Assembly: GCA_013399855.1 (NCBI GenBank)
Contig: VXAY01005257.1
Location: 279,456 to 343,455 of the forward strand
Direction: 5' to 3'
DNA from: Oxyruncus cristatus
Lineage: Eukaryota; Chordata; Aves; Passeriformes; Cotingidae
DNA: 64,000 nucleotides
The notes under the pieces are model-generated. The model saw only the letters and a program-made list of their open reading frames with translations. It was not told the DNA's origin and did no database searches. Of this stretch, positions 10,610 through 24,560 are shown piece by piece. A program made the translations under genes and the position numbers. The first letter of the stretch is position 1; each line of letters starts with the position of its first letter.

Positions 10610-12510
10610 GAGAAACTACTTTTACACTTTTTATTATCAGGAAAACAAGGAGTCACTAAAAGAGTTTTTAAATTTTAAAAGGATTACAAAGTAAAGACAC
10701 ACCACAAGGTGTACAAGTAAACTGTGCCATTTGTAATTAGAGAGCAAGCTAGCTGACAAGCACCACAGCATTAGCAGAAATACTAAATGGAGACAGGCAC
10801 TGATAGAAAAAGCTAGGGCTTGAGAACACCTTGAGTACACCCATATGTGGAAGTTCATATGAACTTAACTCAGTTGCCTGAAAGTGATGGTTCACCACAG
10901 CAAAGAACACTGCTTGGGCTAACTCACATTTTGGTAAAACTGCTGCTGATTTGAACCAGGAGGCTGTCATTCATCTGCAAGCAGGCCAGATGATGAGAAG
11001 AATGAAGAGCCTGGACCAGAACAACAAAGTGGGCACTCCTGTAACCAGGGTGACTAGAGAAAGCAGTTTTTCCCAAGCATGGCAGCTCACTGCCTGTCAC
11101 TGCAGGACTGCACTTCATTTTTTACCAGTTTCTCACAGGTTTTGTCTACAAGATATCTTCAAAACAATCTCACTCTCCCTGCATTGGCTGGAGATCCACA
11201 CTTGCGTATGTGCACATTTCCCTTACATCACAGGTTGTGTTAGAGCATCTTGAACAGCAGGCTATACCCTAGTGTTCGTGTTCACCTTCTGTTATTACAG
11301 TCAGCTACTCACAAGGTTTCCTCTTGACCTTTTAAAAGTATGAGAAATCAAATAAGTCTGCTTAAAGACACAAGTTCTTAGAAATTCAGTCAGCATTATG
11401 GCAAATGATGGCTCATGCAAACAAGGTTGTCATCTAGGACTGATTTGCACATGGAAAAGTGTCAGCACCAACAGATGTCCTTTCTCTGGACTGTGGTCCT
11501 GCAGGCTTTCATACCCATATGATGCTGAACCTTACCAAGTCTATGGTCTCAACCTCTGGTGCAGTATTCCCCAAAGACCAAAGCACTATCGCTTGAATCA
11601 AATTAGGAGTAGCCCAAGGAGGTCAGTGTATAGATGCATGCTATTTTACATTACTCAGACTTTGGGAATGTCTGTGTACATGTTCATGGCCCCAATTTCA
11701 TTATTTCTATGAGAAATATTTATCCAGAAAAACAAGCATAACATCCCTTCATCTCTGCTGCAATGTGTTTATAAAAGATCATTTTTCAAAGGATGTGGAA
11801 ATGTTATCTCAAAGGGAGCACAGAAATCCAACCAATACTCTGCCTGGCATTGTAGCATTTCTAGCTGGGTTTCACAAGGTCATGTCTCACCTGTTTCATC
11901 CTATATCTAATTCCTCACACTGAGAAAAACGGTGTTATCTTTCCAAGTCAACCTCTAATTCCCCTCTTAGAGTAGCCCACATTTTCACCACAAACCACTG
12001 CTCAAGGGAGAAACTCTAGAACTATAAATGGGAAAGAACAGAATGAAGGGGGCAAACACCGCAAGATTTTCTGAGAGGTAAGCAAAACAGAAGTCTAACA
12101 GCTCTTAAATTTAAGCGACATCCCCTGGTGTTTTCCAGACCCCCTAGGTGCAGAGATGTGAAAAAACATTCATCCTGTCCCATAAAATTCACAACAGTGG
12201 ACTGTTACCAATCTACCTCCAGTCCTTTGGATGATGAATAACAAGAGTTTACTGCACACACAGATCTTACAGACATAGCTTCAGGGGTCTACTTTCTGGA
12301 TTTTTAAGATCATGAAGTGATACTATTCACTAGACAGTTTTTCGCCCTCAAAATCTTTCTGAAAACAAAGCAGAAGAGCAATCTCTCATCCTTATATGGC
12401 AGATCAAAATTTACTATCAGGATGAAGTGGAAAGAAGATACACCCTGAACTTAAATTTAGTAATTAAGTGAGTTGTTTTTGCTCCCTCTATGCCCTCCGT
12501 GAGAAGGAAT

Positions 12511-12624
12511 ATAAAACAAAAAAACAACAAAACAAAACAAAAACAAAAACAAAAACAAAAAAAACAAAAAACAAAACCAAAAACAAAAACGAAAAAGAAA
12601 AAGAAAAAGAAAAAGAAAAAAAAC
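12511..12624. repeat. (CAAAA)n / (GAAAAA)n low-complexity tract
   Basis: About 115 bp of A-rich pentamers and hexamers. CAAAA/CAAAAA units give way at about 12,590 to five GAAAAA-type units. It opens long but meaningless lysine-rich (plus) and phenylalanine-rich (minus) reading frames. Confidence 0.95.
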
Positions 12625-13655
12625 AGATGCCTCTAAGCACAAAAGGGCATCTGAATGACTTCAGACTTAGCTGTTTTGACACATGCTGTGGCAATAAGAA
12701 AAGTGAACCATGAAATATCTTATATACTCTATCTATCACTGGGCTGTCTGAGGACAGGGGTGGCAGTGCTGCTGGCATGGCATGGTGGTGGCAGGCAACC
12801 CTGCTGGCAGCCAGGCTCCTGCCACTTGTGCTCTGCCTCACCAGGAAATCCAAACTGCTTCCTCCTCCCTGATGCCACTCCAGATCTGGAGGTGTGGGAT
12901 TGAGGAGCAGAGCCAAAGGATTTGAGAAGAGGGGTTGTATCAGCACAGAGGATTCTGTGAAACAGCAGCATATGTGGAGAAAAATGATTTCTGTCCAAGG
13001 ACTGGATAAGCAGATTCAGACTTTGTGAGTCAGGATTTGGAATTAGCTTACCTCTCCGGGTGCTTTGTTGAATGAACAGGCAGGAGTTCTCTCTCTTTTA
13101 TGAAACTTGCTGCTTCACTGAGTTAATTGGTAAGCTGGAATTATTTGGTGCATCAGTAGTAGTGCAGGACTCAGCACTGAAGCATGACCTGAGGACTGCC
13201 CCAGCACAACCACAGCATAGGTTCATTCCCCTAAACCGAAAAAAACACCCCTGCTGCCAGAGGCCAGAATGCTTAAGCAGAGGGTTTTGTCTACCACACA
13301 GTGGGAAAAAAAAATTATGGAGAAACTAAATCCCAGATTCCATGCTTGTAAAGGGCACCTTACAGGCACAGGGGAGGACAGGGAACCAACATTTCATAAC
13401 ACACATTCTTCACTCAGTACTCAGCCAGCCTCGAGGTGAGTCTAAAGTCAGCCACCCTTTGCATAACACTCTGCTTTCCAAATGAGCCACTAAAGGGAGG
13501 AGGAAAGCAGAATCTGAATGAAGAAAGTCTGAACTGGTCTGTCCCAGAAGAGAGTCTCTCATCCTCCATTGCACAGACTGCAACACAGAGAACCAGGATC
13601 CCTCCTGCACCATAGCAAGGAGCCTGCAGCAGCCATCACTGTAAGGCTTAGGGAT

Positions 13656-13714
13656 AAAGGAAGGAAGAAAGGAAGGAAGAAAGGAAGGAAGAAAGGAAGG
13701 AAGAAAGGAAGGAG
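13656..13714. repeat. (GAAAGGAAGGAA)n polypurine microsatellite
   Basis: Roughly 4.5 near-perfect copies of a 12-bp purine-only unit, giving about 58 bp of uninterrupted purine on the plus strand. Confidence 0.95.
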
Positions 13715-16004
13715 ATCAGAAAACACCCGGCTTTAGATCGGGATTTGAGTGCACAGACGGAAGAAGGATGCATGAGTTGGGCTGCTTGACCTACGCCTTA
13801 AATTAGCCCATCACCTTACTTTACAACACTTTCAGAATAAATAAAAGCTATTATTAAGTAGCTACTCTTCAAACTGCATGTGGGTTGAGGAATTTGCATC
13901 TAAAGCATGCCTACTATGTGAAACAAGTGATTCACCTACCTGTTTTGTTTCTTGATTAACACTTCACAAGTACTAATGAATGGCATCATTAATGATCAGT
14001 AAAAACATGTTCTGATCATTATATTTATGAGAGACCAATTTAAAACTATGTCAAAGCTTCACTGAGAGTTGCCTTTTTAACATTTCATGGAAAATACCTA
14101 CTTCCCCCTATTTTTTTTAAGGTGAAAAGTTGCATTTATGATGACTGATATTTTTAAATGGGGAAGGGTATTTCCTGTTTCTTTTCCTTCTCAAGAAAAA
14201 CTAGAAATTTTCATTTGAAAAATACTTGAAATTAATTTGAAAAATATGTATGTGTTTTTTTGCCTTGAACCCCCTCTCCCCCCAAGTTTTCTCTGCTAAA
14301 TAGATCTAATTTGTGCTGTACCCAAGAAAACCTGAATCACACATGAGCACAGTTGCCTTCCTACAACCTTATGAGTTCTCAAATTAGGGTGATTAAGCTT
14401 GACAGGAGCAAATTAGAGCAAATTTCTTCAACACAGTTATCGTTGAGTTTTTCGTGTATCCAAATAAGGTAAGACAGAACAAACCTGCAATAACCTTGAG
14501 AAAAAAAATCTCCTAAAAGATGCACCAGAAAAGGTCTCTTCTTGACTTGAAGGGGTGGGAAATCAGTTGAAACTGCCAGAATTGAAAACCATTAACCTCT
14601 TCTGATGTCAAAAACATGCCCCTTCTTGCTACCGGTTGTAATAGTTGTAATAGCTGAAGCTTCCTGCTACGGGGCCAGGCAGTCTGCAATGCTGCTTTTC
14701 CCTTCTGCATGGTGTATTCCTCTGTGGAGGACAACTCAAAGAGGGGGTCATGCATGTGTCAGCAAACAGCAAAAGTTACAAGTGTGTGCCCTGATTCACC
14801 ATGGACGAGTTGTAAAGGGCAAGTTTCCCCCATGCAGTCCAAAGGAGATACGTGACTTCCACCTTTACAAAAATGAATGTTTTTTGTTCCATCGAGGCTT
14901 TTAAGGACCACCCAGATTACCACAAGAGTCCCCAGGCACAGAGGAGTGAATGTAGGAGAGGGGTGGCAGGTTTTGGGGCACATGCCCTTGTTCTGCTTCA
15001 TCAGCCTAGCCCATGGTTTGTGGGTTGACCATGAGCATCAGTGTACATGAGCTGGCACCCCCACTTTATCCTACACCAGTGTCTGTCACATGGCAGCATG
15101 TGACCACAGTCTTTGCATTTGCAGTCGCCTCCTAAATGACTCCCAGTCATTACACAAGTCATTAAACAAATTCACTTTCTCTTGGTACCCATGGCCACTA
15201 GAGCACTGGAGTAAGAGCTGGTTGCTGGGGTCTGAGACAGTGAATAGGACTTGAGATCAGGAATCCCTGGAACTTCAGCCAGCAGCCATGATGGAAGCTG
15301 TGAAATGGTACTTCTGGAGTGCAAGCAAACAGGAGGGACAACAGAGCTGTGAGGCACTTGTACCCCATAGCTAAGCAGGTATTCTAAATAAAAGAGAGGA
15401 GAAAATACCTGTGATTTCATGCAACAACTAACTATGCAGCTGTATCTCTGCTCGATTCAGATGGTGGCATCATGAGTACCTGCAAGCATACCTACAGTCC
15501 AGGAGACAGCATGCTGTGTCACAGCTGACTGCCCCACTGGTATCAGCACCTACTCTCTGTCTGCAATGAGGCAGCCAGGGTGTGTATCGCCTGCCTATGG
15601 GCTCTGGGTGCTCCCTGGGGAACACCTCTCAAAAGCTGCCTCAAATTATGGAAAGTATCTGGGGAGAAAGCTCTGCTCCAGGCCACTGGCAGTTCACTTG
15701 GCAAATGCAAGAACCATCTGCCCAGCCATCTGGGCCTTTCTTGCATGGGGAGGGAAGGTCTAGTAATGTGTGTGCACAAGGCAACTACTGGAAAGTGAAA
15801 TTTTCCCTTACGGGTTCCACAGATTTATTTCAATTTTCTTCCAGCCAGTTTGCTGGTGGATCTCACCTTCCTGAAAGAGGTAGCTTGGTACTGGAAACAC
15901 TAAAGGTAAGATAATACCCTGCCTGACAGGATAGAAAAGGAGAGAGAAAGCTTCAAAAGAAACAGTATGAAGCAAAAAGGATCCCCATAAACAATGATAA
16001 TTAC

Positions 16005-16022
16005 TATCAAACAAGTTTGATA
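16005..16022. repeat. Short inverted repeat
   Basis: TATCAAAC-AA-GTTTGATA, an 8-bp perfect stem with a 2-base centre. Confidence 0.85.
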
Positions 16023-19000
16023 ATCATCTATCAAAGCATCTGGTAAGTGATCTAGTTTGATTAAAACAGCATCTGAAAGTCACCTCACCCGTAAAAGGTG
16101 AAGGGAACTGGGTGTATCCCTAACGACTGCTCCTGTGTGCCCATTCCCAGGCCCGGGCAAAAAGCAGTGGTTCTCTGGTTCCACTGCTTTCTCCAGGGCC
16201 TTTCAAAGTCCTTGGGCAATTTTCCTTTCTCTGCAGAATCTAAACAGTCAGCCTTGTCCTGGACCAGGATTAGTGGCAGTTTCCCTGGGGCAGGGAGCTG
16301 GGGCACAGGGTAACTGTTTTGCAGGCAGGGACGGACGTGTCCTGTGGGATTTTCTCCACTCTCAGATGTTTCTCAAGTTCATAAAGTTCAGCCCATGAGT
16401 GAGACCAGTTCAGCATTTATCAAAGTCCTTTCCAAAAATGCTTTGTCCCCCGGCTGGCACATTTATGGGGACGGAGCCATGGAGCCAGACACACTGCCTT
16501 TAGCCTGGCTTTCTGTAGACACAGAATGAGGAAAAGAACAAGAATGGCATATCTCATCTTATTTAGGACAGTTCATGTAGTACATTAATGCTAAGGACAG
16601 TACTGAAAAAAGCTTAGGAAGGATTTTCTTTGCTGCAGTGTCCATTTTTCACATCATAAAGGCCCTGTGATACAAGAAAGCACAATCCTGCAAGCCTGCA
16701 AAGTGTGAATGACTTTATACCCCCAAAAAGGCTTTCTGAGCGACGTTAAGCAATTAAGAAACCAAACTGGACAATCACTAGCAAAATTCCTGCAGCTTCA
16801 CTGAAGGCAAACTTCACCACTAGGGAGCACCAACAGACAAAAGTTTTTTAGAGTTTCTGTGTTGAAATCAAACTACAAACATAAAATACAGAATGCCTTT
16901 AACACTGACACAATAAATATTTGAAATTGTGATTTTTTATAACTACCCACTGAGAAACTAGATGAATCAGAAGTAATGGGACAAACGATTTTAAATTATT
17001 TGATCACTAGTCAAGGCCTGTAAATTGATACCAATCAAGCTCTGCTGATTCATCTCTGCAACTCATGGATATTTTTTTCCAAGATTCTGTAGATTGGTAA
17101 CTTTATCACCATAAAAAAATAAAAATACCAGGCAATGAAGCATTCTTTCTCCACCAGATATGAACTTTCTAGGTCAAACCCGAAGTACATTACAGAGCCA
17201 AGAGAGCAAACAGCTTGTTTTTTAATGTGGCAAATCAAGATCAGAGGTTCTTGACAGTGTTTGGCAATGACTCAGAGGCAGACAAAGAAAATTCAGAGCT
17301 GTAGCTCAAATCCCAGTCTGCATAGCAGAACTGACTGACCAGAGATGATTGCTAACAGCTCACCCTGTACCACTTCAGTTCTTCTTCTTTCTAGAATCAC
17401 AGTTATAAGCCCTCCTTTTCTTCCCTTTCTCTCTGAGTTGAATACAAAACGTCAGCACTGCTGTAAACACCTATGCACAGTGGGGTGACATTAAGGATGG
17501 TGACAGACTTTGCTCTGGCTGTTCTGGTTTTAATTGTAGACTCCATCAGCCAGGACCCACTGGGGTGCTCAGGAGCCTCAAAACAATGAAATGAAAGAAA
17601 GTCTGAAGTCAACAGAACCTTGACTCTAATGAACTGGTGATTAATGTAATATTTCATATCCTATCTTCTGTTTCTAATACTAGAAGATGGGATTAGACTT
17701 GATTATTCAGTGACTAAGGAATCACTCAAATTGTAGATCTTCCTAGACTTCATTTTCCCCAAGACCCAGGATGTGCACTCATGACAGTGCCCTCCGCTTG
17801 GAAAGCCGCCCTGGCGTATCTCACACCAATTCCCACAAAACAGAGGTGGTTCAAATGGAGGTGACTCAATAGCCACTGCACACAGGGGTTTTCCTCCATG
17901 TTTGAGGAATGGCTTCAAGGACATTCTCCAAACAAACATACCTGTGCCATAACTGTCAAAAGATGCACTATGTGAAGCTCTACAGACCTGATGGAGTGGA
18001 TAATTGCACATGGAGCACACTTCTTAAAGCTGTTTTGGTTACTGTATGGAAACTAAACTGTATTCATCTAACCTGCCCTGGTAGGCCATTTCCAGTTGGT
18101 TTAAGCTCTCTCTTTCACCAATGGCATGTTATTTCTTACCTTGTTCCTTCCAGTAGTCACATCACTGTAGTGAGCATGCTCTAAATATCAAAAGGAGGTG
18201 TAGTTGAATGCAGTAGGAAAACTCCTGCTCACTTGTACATTGCAAAGACACTTAAGGTGACATTCCTGACCACACGTAGAGGGATGGCTTCTGCACTGTG
18301 GTGCTCTGGGCTGGCCAGGAATTCCAATCCCCAGCCAGGGACTGCTTGGTCCACCTGGGCACTGTGTTTGAGGGCAAAGGGGATGGGAGCTGAAGTGGAG
18401 CAGATGAGATGAAATGGAACTGAGAGCAGTAGGTACATACCTGGTTTATGCTTGATACACTCTGTCAAGCTGGATAGGAGAAACAATATAGAGGGTGAAA
18501 GTCTTGAGAGTTGCTGGGTATTATATGGGCTGTACAATGCAGCAACGAAACAATGCCCTATGGTGGTAGAAGATACTTCCCTTTGAGTATTAGAAATACT
18601 AAATTCTACATTAAAGGCATGGGTTTTGACCTCCCTTTATAGCCAGACTACCCATCTAAATGTCTGCTCTCCAAAGTGCTTGTGAACCACACACAGTGCA
18701 ACAGGTAAAGTCTGGTGTCAGGCAGGAGTGCAGGAAAGGGGTTCCAAGCTGTGAGGGGTCCCAAGGTCTCTGCTGCAACTCTACCATACTTTGACCAGTG
18801 GTATTTCTGAGTAGAACTGAGAAGCAAATGCTTAGCATCAGGGCTCATGAACACTGTCAGTGTGGAAAGCTTTTCTTCTGGCTGGTACATACATTACACA
18901 GTCTCTTTGCCTACTCATTGCAGCTGAAGATCAGCCTCAGCTTTGCAGAGAGCTCGTTTGTGTCTGACAGGACTGTCTACCCTTCAAGGTCCCAGACCCA

Positions 19001-19879
19001 GCAAATACAGCTTCAGTAAAGTGGGAATGAACTGTAAGGTGCCCATGCATGCCAGCTGACCTCTGCTCAATTGCACTTGTGACCTGAAATACCCCATGTG
19101 TGCACTAACACACCTGCTGGCAGTGATTCTGACCATCAGCTACTAGCACCTGCTCATAGTCAGCCTTCCCTAAAGGAAGCATTTTATGGATCCAACTGCA
19201 TTTTTCCAAGGACACAGACTCCCTTTAATGCAACCATACTAATGGAAAGGAATAAGATGGGCTAAGCCCTCCCTGACAAACCTTTGGCTTGCCTGGACCA
19301 CCCCATGTCCCTGCCCCAGCAGCAGCAGGAGCAGGTGGCAGCCTGGAGGCAGGCTGTACTTGGAGACATCAGCTGCAGCAGGGACACCACTGTTTGCCCA
19401 GGCTCCAGCACTGCTGAGCCAGCATTTTGGGAAAGGCCCAGGAGAACAGGAGGCAACCCTGACCTGGTGCTAATGAACTCAGTCACAACTGCATTGCTAT
19501 AAAACTGTTTCAAAACCATTCAGCTCAGCTGAGATATTTTTGCTTCATGCTGCTGCAAGTGGGAAATGTTGAACTTTAATGTGTTTGCAGTGACTGACAG
19601 GCTCACAAGGGGATCCAAAGATATCCCACTATCTATCTGAGACAGCTTTTAAAACTGAGCTTAGAGTAGTCAATCCTTCTTTAGAGACTCAATGAGTTTA
19701 ATGATCATCCCAGTAGACCAACACTCACTTTACAAAAATAAACTCAGAGGGCAGGGAGTGGATTCAGGTGGGTTTCAGACCCTTAAGTGAGCCCCACTGA
19801 AGATGAAAGATGACTTACGGTTTACCTACAGATAAGCAGGAGACTTGAGGTACTTCTGTAATTATGCATGTGCCATTCT

Positions 19880-20060
19880 ACGGAAGCAGTGGCTATTTTC
19901 ATACCTCAGCCCAATAAAGTAGATGTGAGAGGCATCTGTGCTTTGTTTATAGCTCCATTAGCCTTTCTTGAACTGTAAATTACTTGGCAGCGGCTGAGAC
20001 AAAAGGGAAATGCAGGGATGAATTGCAAATGAAAAGTCTGAAGTTCATGGCTACTTCAAG
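19880..20060. promoter_or_regulatory. Candidate conserved non-coding element
   Basis: This segment has the texture of conserved non-coding DNA: mixed base composition with many homeodomain/SOX-like words (AATTAC, ACAAAAGG, ATTGCAAATG) and no repeat signature. GTAAATTACTTGGCAGCGG and the octamer-like ATTGCAAAT stand out. Inference from sequence texture only; no alignment was possible. Confidence 0.2.
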
Positions 20061-23000
20061 TATTTCAGATTTTACTGCCTAAACTTACAGTCCTTTTGAA
20101 AAGCTACTCCATAACTGTAAAACACATTAGTAGAAATCAACAGATTTAGTACATGTTTAATTGTAAAACAGACTACTTTAAAACATATTTTTATATGTAT
20201 CTTTTTATAAATTTTCAAGTGTGACAATTTTCCGTGGCAATCTCTGCCCTTCTCTCTTTCTTACTCTTCATCAGTCAGTGAGCAAACAAATGGCTTTAGG
20301 GTCTGCCTAGCACACTTGAAATTTTCAGGGAAAGGGGGGTTAGGAACAATACTGTACTCTCATTTTCAGCCCCCTGGTTTAACCACAATGACAACACTAA
20401 GAGAACATAAAGGCCAGCCTGCGAGGACCAGCAACAGGAGGTACAGTGCTGTAATGGCATCTGGAGCATTATCAGTAGCACAGTTGTGAGTAATTGCATT
20501 AATTGCCTTTAATTACACTCTGTGACCTGAAGCAGGCTGCTTCCAGGAAACACCACACAATACCAGTCACGATCGGTTTAGAAAGTAACTTGAACAAGTA
20601 TGGGGTTAGATCTTTCTAATCAGAACTGTGGTTGGAACGACAGATGTGAGCATGTGTATTTGTGTGCTTGTTTTACAGGTCATCCACAACAGAACTAGAG
20701 AAGCAAGCAGCAGATTTTTCTTCTTCGAGTGAACCCTGTACAAAGGGAAAATCTGGAAATTACACTTTGCTTTATTTTTCCTGAGACTAAACACGACCTT
20801 TTTCTTCCACCATCAGTGCCCCTACCCTTAGAGAAAAGCTTTAGACATGGTAGGTTTCATCACAGTTCCTGCTGGATAGTAACATCTTTGCAGCTGACAC
20901 CATGTGAGTTGTAAGTTACCACAGCTTTCCGCAAATCCTGAAAGGAATTTTTTCCGAAAATCAGCTCTGTCCCCTTTTTGGTTGTAGTTCTGCAAGCATG
21001 CATAAATATTTACATGTATGCATTTTTGTGGTGAGGCAATTCTGTTCAATACTGAATGGAATTTCCTGATGAAATCCAAAAGTCAGTGGAGGAGTTAGTA
21101 GCATTAGAAAGGCATTTTCTCAGCTCTCCACCCAAGCCTTGGGATGGACCTAAACTCCCAGTCCAGCATCCCAGCAGAGCCAGGGTAGCTGCAGGTGCAC
21201 ATGTGCCTCAGTGCAGGCAGAGAGGCTGCTGTGATAGCTCTGCTGATGGAGCAAACCTGACTGTTCCTCTGTCACTGCCTGTGTCCTTGGGATGGAGCTG
21301 GTGGTGTTGCCGTGCCATCTTTACGTTGCTCACCTGCAGTCATGGGAGCTGCATTCTCCTTCATGACTCAGAATGTCTTATTTGTGATCCATTTATGGTA
21401 AGGCAAAGCACAGGGAACTCTGATGATACTGGAACTCCTTTGCATGCTAATGACTAGGGTTTCAGCTGCGGCTCTCTAATTCTCATGCTTTACACTGACA
21501 TTGTGTGTTTGAGGGAGAGTTGCATTCTGAATTTGCTGCATTTATCTGCATGTGACCTGCATGCAGAGTGCAGCTGCTGTGTAAGGTAAATTTAATGTGA
21601 ATACCTTGGCATCCAAGGATAACTGCATGCATGGCTCCTTTAACAAGTGAATGAAGATGGGAGAAAAACTATACTCTATGATGTATGGCTCAGGCAGACA
21701 TTCTGCCTGACACCCTCCTTCTCACTCTTCCAACTGAGTTCCTCCAGGTGTGTGATGAGACCCTCAGGCTCACTCAACTCCCAGTTTGAGTTGGGTGAGC
21801 CTTAATCTCTGGCAGCCTTAATCTCTGAGCTTCATGATAAATCATTGCATACCCATGAAAATAAAGTAGGATCTATGCTATCTACCTACATGATCTACTC
21901 ACATTAATTCTTCTGTAACAGAGGATGGGTGGAAACCCACACAAGTTAGACTGATGAAGAGGGCAAACCAACTCCTTGCTTGAGCCCACTTTGTATTTCC
22001 ATGCAGTCACAGGTTATCCCTTTCTCTGCCCAAGGTAGTGAGTCATGTTTGGGTTCATGATCTTCAGCCTTACTGTATTAACACATTTTGAGGTGTTCAA
22101 GAGGTGGATCCAGTAGGTCATACTGTGATTTTATTGTAAATCTACCCATCTCACAATTCTTAGTTTTACGTTTATTTTTAATTTTCTTAAAAATGAATTG
22201 TAGAATGCATATGCACATACTATTGAAGGAACTCAGAAACTACATGCAATGGCCAACAAACACAGCAATCAACAGACAGCTCTACCAGGGTCCTCATAAT
22301 TCCTCTGACCTCCTGCTTAGCAAGTTTAGCAAGCAGGAGGTGAATAAAGGAACCTCAAATCCCCTAAGTTACCTGTTACAAGTAACTGAAATCTTGTCAT
22401 TCCAGTAGGTTTCAAAACCAACAAAATCACTCTGGAAACCAGCCATAAGTATCTGACTCCCTCAACTGTCCTTGAAAATCCCAGCCTAAGGTCTTGCTCG
22501 TACTCCCATTGAAGTAATTAAATTAATGAAATTCAAGATAGGACAGCAGAGGAAAGCACTGTCCAGACAACCAAACACAAGGTTAGGAACTCAAAATTAC
22601 AACACCCAGTCTCATACCTCCTTGTCTATGGATTGTGCCAAGTCACTCACTTTTCTTGCTCTGTTCCTCATCTATTTTTAGACTGAGGTTCCTTTTTCAC
22701 CTACTTAAAAAAAGATTTGTTCACCTCTATATCCCCTATTGTTCATCTCTATATCCCTCTACACAATCTTCAAGTTATTCATTTTCTTGGATAAAGACAT
22801 CACTGACAGCCAGGTCTGCTTCTCATCACACATTGCCAAACAGCCTGGACTCCCCTCTTTGCTCCCTGCAGCTGTATGAACTCGCATTGGAGGGAGAGAA
22901 TTCAGCGCTGTGCAGAAGCAGGGAATATACCAGGAGGGGTTTCATTCTGTGCTTGTGAGCTGCAGAGATGCAGAATGAGGGGAGGCTGCTGATGGAGGCA

Positions 23001-24379
23001 GCTGGTGAAGATGCCAGCCCACAGTGAACTCCAGGATTTAACTGCCCAGAAAGGAGGTCTCATGACTAACAACACACTTGGGCCCCTGGTGCATCCACAT
23101 TACTAACTTCAGGCACTTTGAGGCTTGCTTTCCCACCCACACTTCCTCCACTAAGTCCGCCTATTCCCAGTTTTGGGCAGGGACAGCCCTGCTCCCAGCT
23201 GCTATGTACTTTTCTGGTACATAACCACCACAACCGGGACACTCATCTTTCCTTGTCGATTTATAATGCAGCAATGATCTGCTGCCACTGTCCTTCATGG
23301 GTCTCCTCCTCTCCATCCATCCATCCCCATATCCACTCACCCATCCTGTCTGCACAGAAGTTTGGCAGCACTCTAGAGTGCCCTGGTTATGGTTTCTCTT
23401 CTGCTCCAGACTGCCATCATATCCCTTTCCACTGAGGCACCACAAGCTGTATGTAAGCCTCATGGTGACTATGAAAGGGATCTTCCAAGATCATAGTTTT
23501 GATTATACTCGTTCCCATTTTAATGTTTGAAGCCAGTCTTTATGAAAGAACCTGGAATGAGCTGAACACTTACTGCAGCATCAGCATATTGCAATTGCCA
23601 GGTGCCAGGTATATTACACTAACACTTGCTGAACACCACCTTTGCCCTGTAAAGATAGCTATAGTGAGAGGTTTTGCAGCACTCCTAATGATGATGAAGA
23701 AAGCTTACTGCATCACAGGAGTAATTTAGCCAAAGGGAACCTGCAGAAAAAAATTAATCAACATATATCACACATTTGCCTTCTTTCTTCTGCTATTCAC
23801 CCTGAGCAAGAAGGTCATGCAAAACACCTTTCATTTCATTAAAAGCAACTTAAGTTAATAATGTCCAACTGACACTGCAGTGTTAAACTTGCTCTGCAAA
23901 GGTAAGGAAATGGCCAGTGACCTGAATTTTGCATAGAAACAGTGCAATTGCAATGTTATAGCCATGGTTAGTTCCATCTCTATTCCTTCAGACAAAGATT
24001 AGAAAAGGTCGTACTTACAAGGAAGGTCATAAACAGACACTGGGAAGAACAGTAAAGGACTCTTCATTTGGAAATGATTGAGATATTTTGTGACCATCGT
24101 GGCTGGATATTTTTTTTAATTATTAAAAAAATAAAAACAAATCAGGTGATAAGCTTCTCTGTCAAACCCAATGAGTGTAACAAAAGCTGAGAATGCAGAG
24201 GAGGGATTGGTAGAGCAAGTAGCGCTGGAAGTTTGGAGAAGGGCATGATAACAAAGAGGATCATGTTCTGTATGACCAAGGCATTTTAATTATTTTTGAA
24301 CAAAATACCTAAATAAAGGGGGTTTGTATCATCATATTACCTCAGTTTCATTTTTCTTATGAATGAACAAGGTGACATT

Positions 24380-24560
24380 CAGCTTTACTGACAGCAATTT
24401 GACTATAAAAGCCTGGCAGGAGAGTTAGAACCATTGAGGAAAGGAAGGATCAATTGCCTCAAGAAAAATAAATTAATTACCCAGAGTGTGCACTATCTAA
24501 TTAAACATGAACCAGCCGATACCTCATAGCAAACTGCCCATTTCTACAATCCTCACAATC
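24380..24560. promoter_or_regulatory. Candidate conserved non-coding element
   Basis: An AT-rich but non-repetitive stretch with clustered TAATTA-type homeodomain words (AAATTAATTAC, TCTAATTAAAC) next to CAATTTGACTATAAAAGCC. Its texture is that of an enhancer core. Inference only. Confidence 0.2.

Larger units (their letters stand above)
9131..19879. other. Intergenic DNA between C6 and PLCXD3, first part
   Basis: No exon-like open frame with splice signals and family similarity, and no CR1 copy recognised. It holds two simple repeats (12,511 and 13,656) and inverted repeats at 10,592 and 16,005. Moderately GC-rich patches at about 12,740-12,900, 16,130-16,320 and 19,290-19,480 have no CpG-island character. 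Confidence 0.7.

Noticed and set aside
12468..12946. Lysine-rich and phenylalanine-rich open frames
   Set aside because: They are created by the CAAAA/GAAAAA simple repeat.
23310..23340. CCATCCATCCAT run as a microsatellite of note
   Set aside because: Only three units; too short to matter.
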